From Candidatus Firestonebacteria bacterium RIFOXYA2_FULL_40_8 (GTDB taxonomy: Bacteria; Oederibacteriota; D2-FULL-39-29), in contig MFGS01000115.1 in the NCBI GenBank assembly GCA_001778355.1, positions 699-6,648 of the forward strand: a stretch of 5,950 nt of DNA, in the 5' to 3' direction. This document shows, piece after piece, positions 5,735-5,950 of the stretch. Made by a program: the position numbers and the translations under genes. Position 1 is the first letter of the stretch; every line of letters begins with the position of its first letter. Below the pieces are notes generated by a model. It was not told where the DNA came from and did no database searches. It was given only the letters and a program-made list of their open reading frames with translations.

Positions 5735-5913
5735 AAATAATCACTAAGATTAAAATTCTAAGCACTAAACAATCACTAATAATTAATTACTAAATCTTAA
5801 ACAAAATCATTGTATTTATATCAATATACTACCTTACGTTTAGTGTTTAGTGCTTTATACTTAGTTATTGCTTTTCCTAGTGCTTAGAATTTAGATCTTA
5901 GTCATTATTTTTT
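5735..5913. repeat. AT-rich inverted heptanucleotide array (NNNCTAA / TTAGNNN)
   Basis: Left half on the plus strand in 7-nt steps: TCACTAA (5741), GATTAAA, ATTCTAA, GCACTAA, a 4-nt slip, then TCACTAA (5773), TAATTAA, TTACTAA, ATCTTAA (to 5800). Right half reads as the reverse complement: TTAGTGT (5840), TTAGTGC, TTTATAC, TTAGTTA, an irregular stretch, then TTAGAAT (5884), TTAGATC, TTAGTCA, TTATTTT. The outer arms 5735-5767 and 5878-5910 are reverse complements over 33 nt with three mismatches. A second pair, AAGCACTAAACA at 5760-5771, matches TGTTTAGTGCTT at 5844-5855. The centre (5801-5839) is AT-rich with no repeat. This fills the gap upstream of the permease operon; I find no convincing promoter in it. 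Confidence 0.7.
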
Positions 5914-5950
5914 GTATGTTTCCTTATCGAGTTAACAAAAAGTTCTTCCA
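5898..5950 (-). CDS. Possible C-terminal tail of an upstream gene, maybe the ABC ATPase
   Basis: One minus-strand frame is open from the window edge for 16 codons, reading EELFVNSIRKHTKNND, then TAA at 5898-5900. The other two frames stop sooner. The partial codon before it ends in TG, compatible with Leu. A (L)EELFV ending recalls the LEDVF-type C-termini of ABC-2 exporter ATPases, and an ATPase gene directly upstream of two YbhS/YbhR-like permeases is the usual order. Only 16 residues are visible, so this is a guess. If real, the stop codon lies inside the right arm of the inverted repeat. Confidence 0.35.
   Translation of the reverse strand, partial: EELFVNSIRKHTKNND

Overview
The window is an AT-rich bacterial segment of about 6 kb in which every supported gene lies on the minus strand. 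It reads right to left as two machines. The first is a pair of ABC-2 type exporter permeases (5674 to 3393). The second is a set of Tad/type IV pilus-like secretion genes: TadB-like, TadC-like and a PilX-like minor pilin (3089 to 1, the last one cut by the window edge). There are no rRNA, tRNA, CRISPR or transposase genes. The envelope genes fit a Gram-negative-like, possibly uncultured bacterium. The sequence alone does not fix a phylum, and I do not assign one.

Right end (5675-5950): an AT-rich gap holds heptanucleotide repeats that run outward-to-inward in opposite orientations (NNNCTAA on the left, TTAGNNN on the right) and form a large imperfect inverted repeat. The last 53 bases may hold the C-terminal tail of an upstream gene, perhaps the ATPase partner of the permeases. 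Middle (3393-5674): two paralogous 378-residue permeases, 8 nt apart, look like a YbhS/YbhR-type heterodimer.

The 303-nt gap at 3090-3392 is a mosaic of repeats: a purine-rich heptamer array, three hairpins, a second heptamer array with another consensus, and a sigma70-like promoter. That promoter is placed so that the tadB-like mRNA would start at or next to its ATG and be leaderless.

Left (1-3089): TadB-like and TadC-like inner-membrane platform proteins are separated by a 146-nt gap containing a strong hairpin and a 12-bp direct repeat. A near-consensus TTGACA/TATAAT promoter then drives a PilX/GspK-like protein. TadB and TadC would form the membrane platform of a Tad-type pilus or secretion machine, and the PilX-like protein may be a minor pilin. 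The TadA-type ATPase, prepilin peptidase and secretin are not in the window.

The least expected signal is non-coding. Three intergenic arrays share a strict 7-nt period but use different consensus heptamers, which resembles the STRR repeats known from cyanobacteria.
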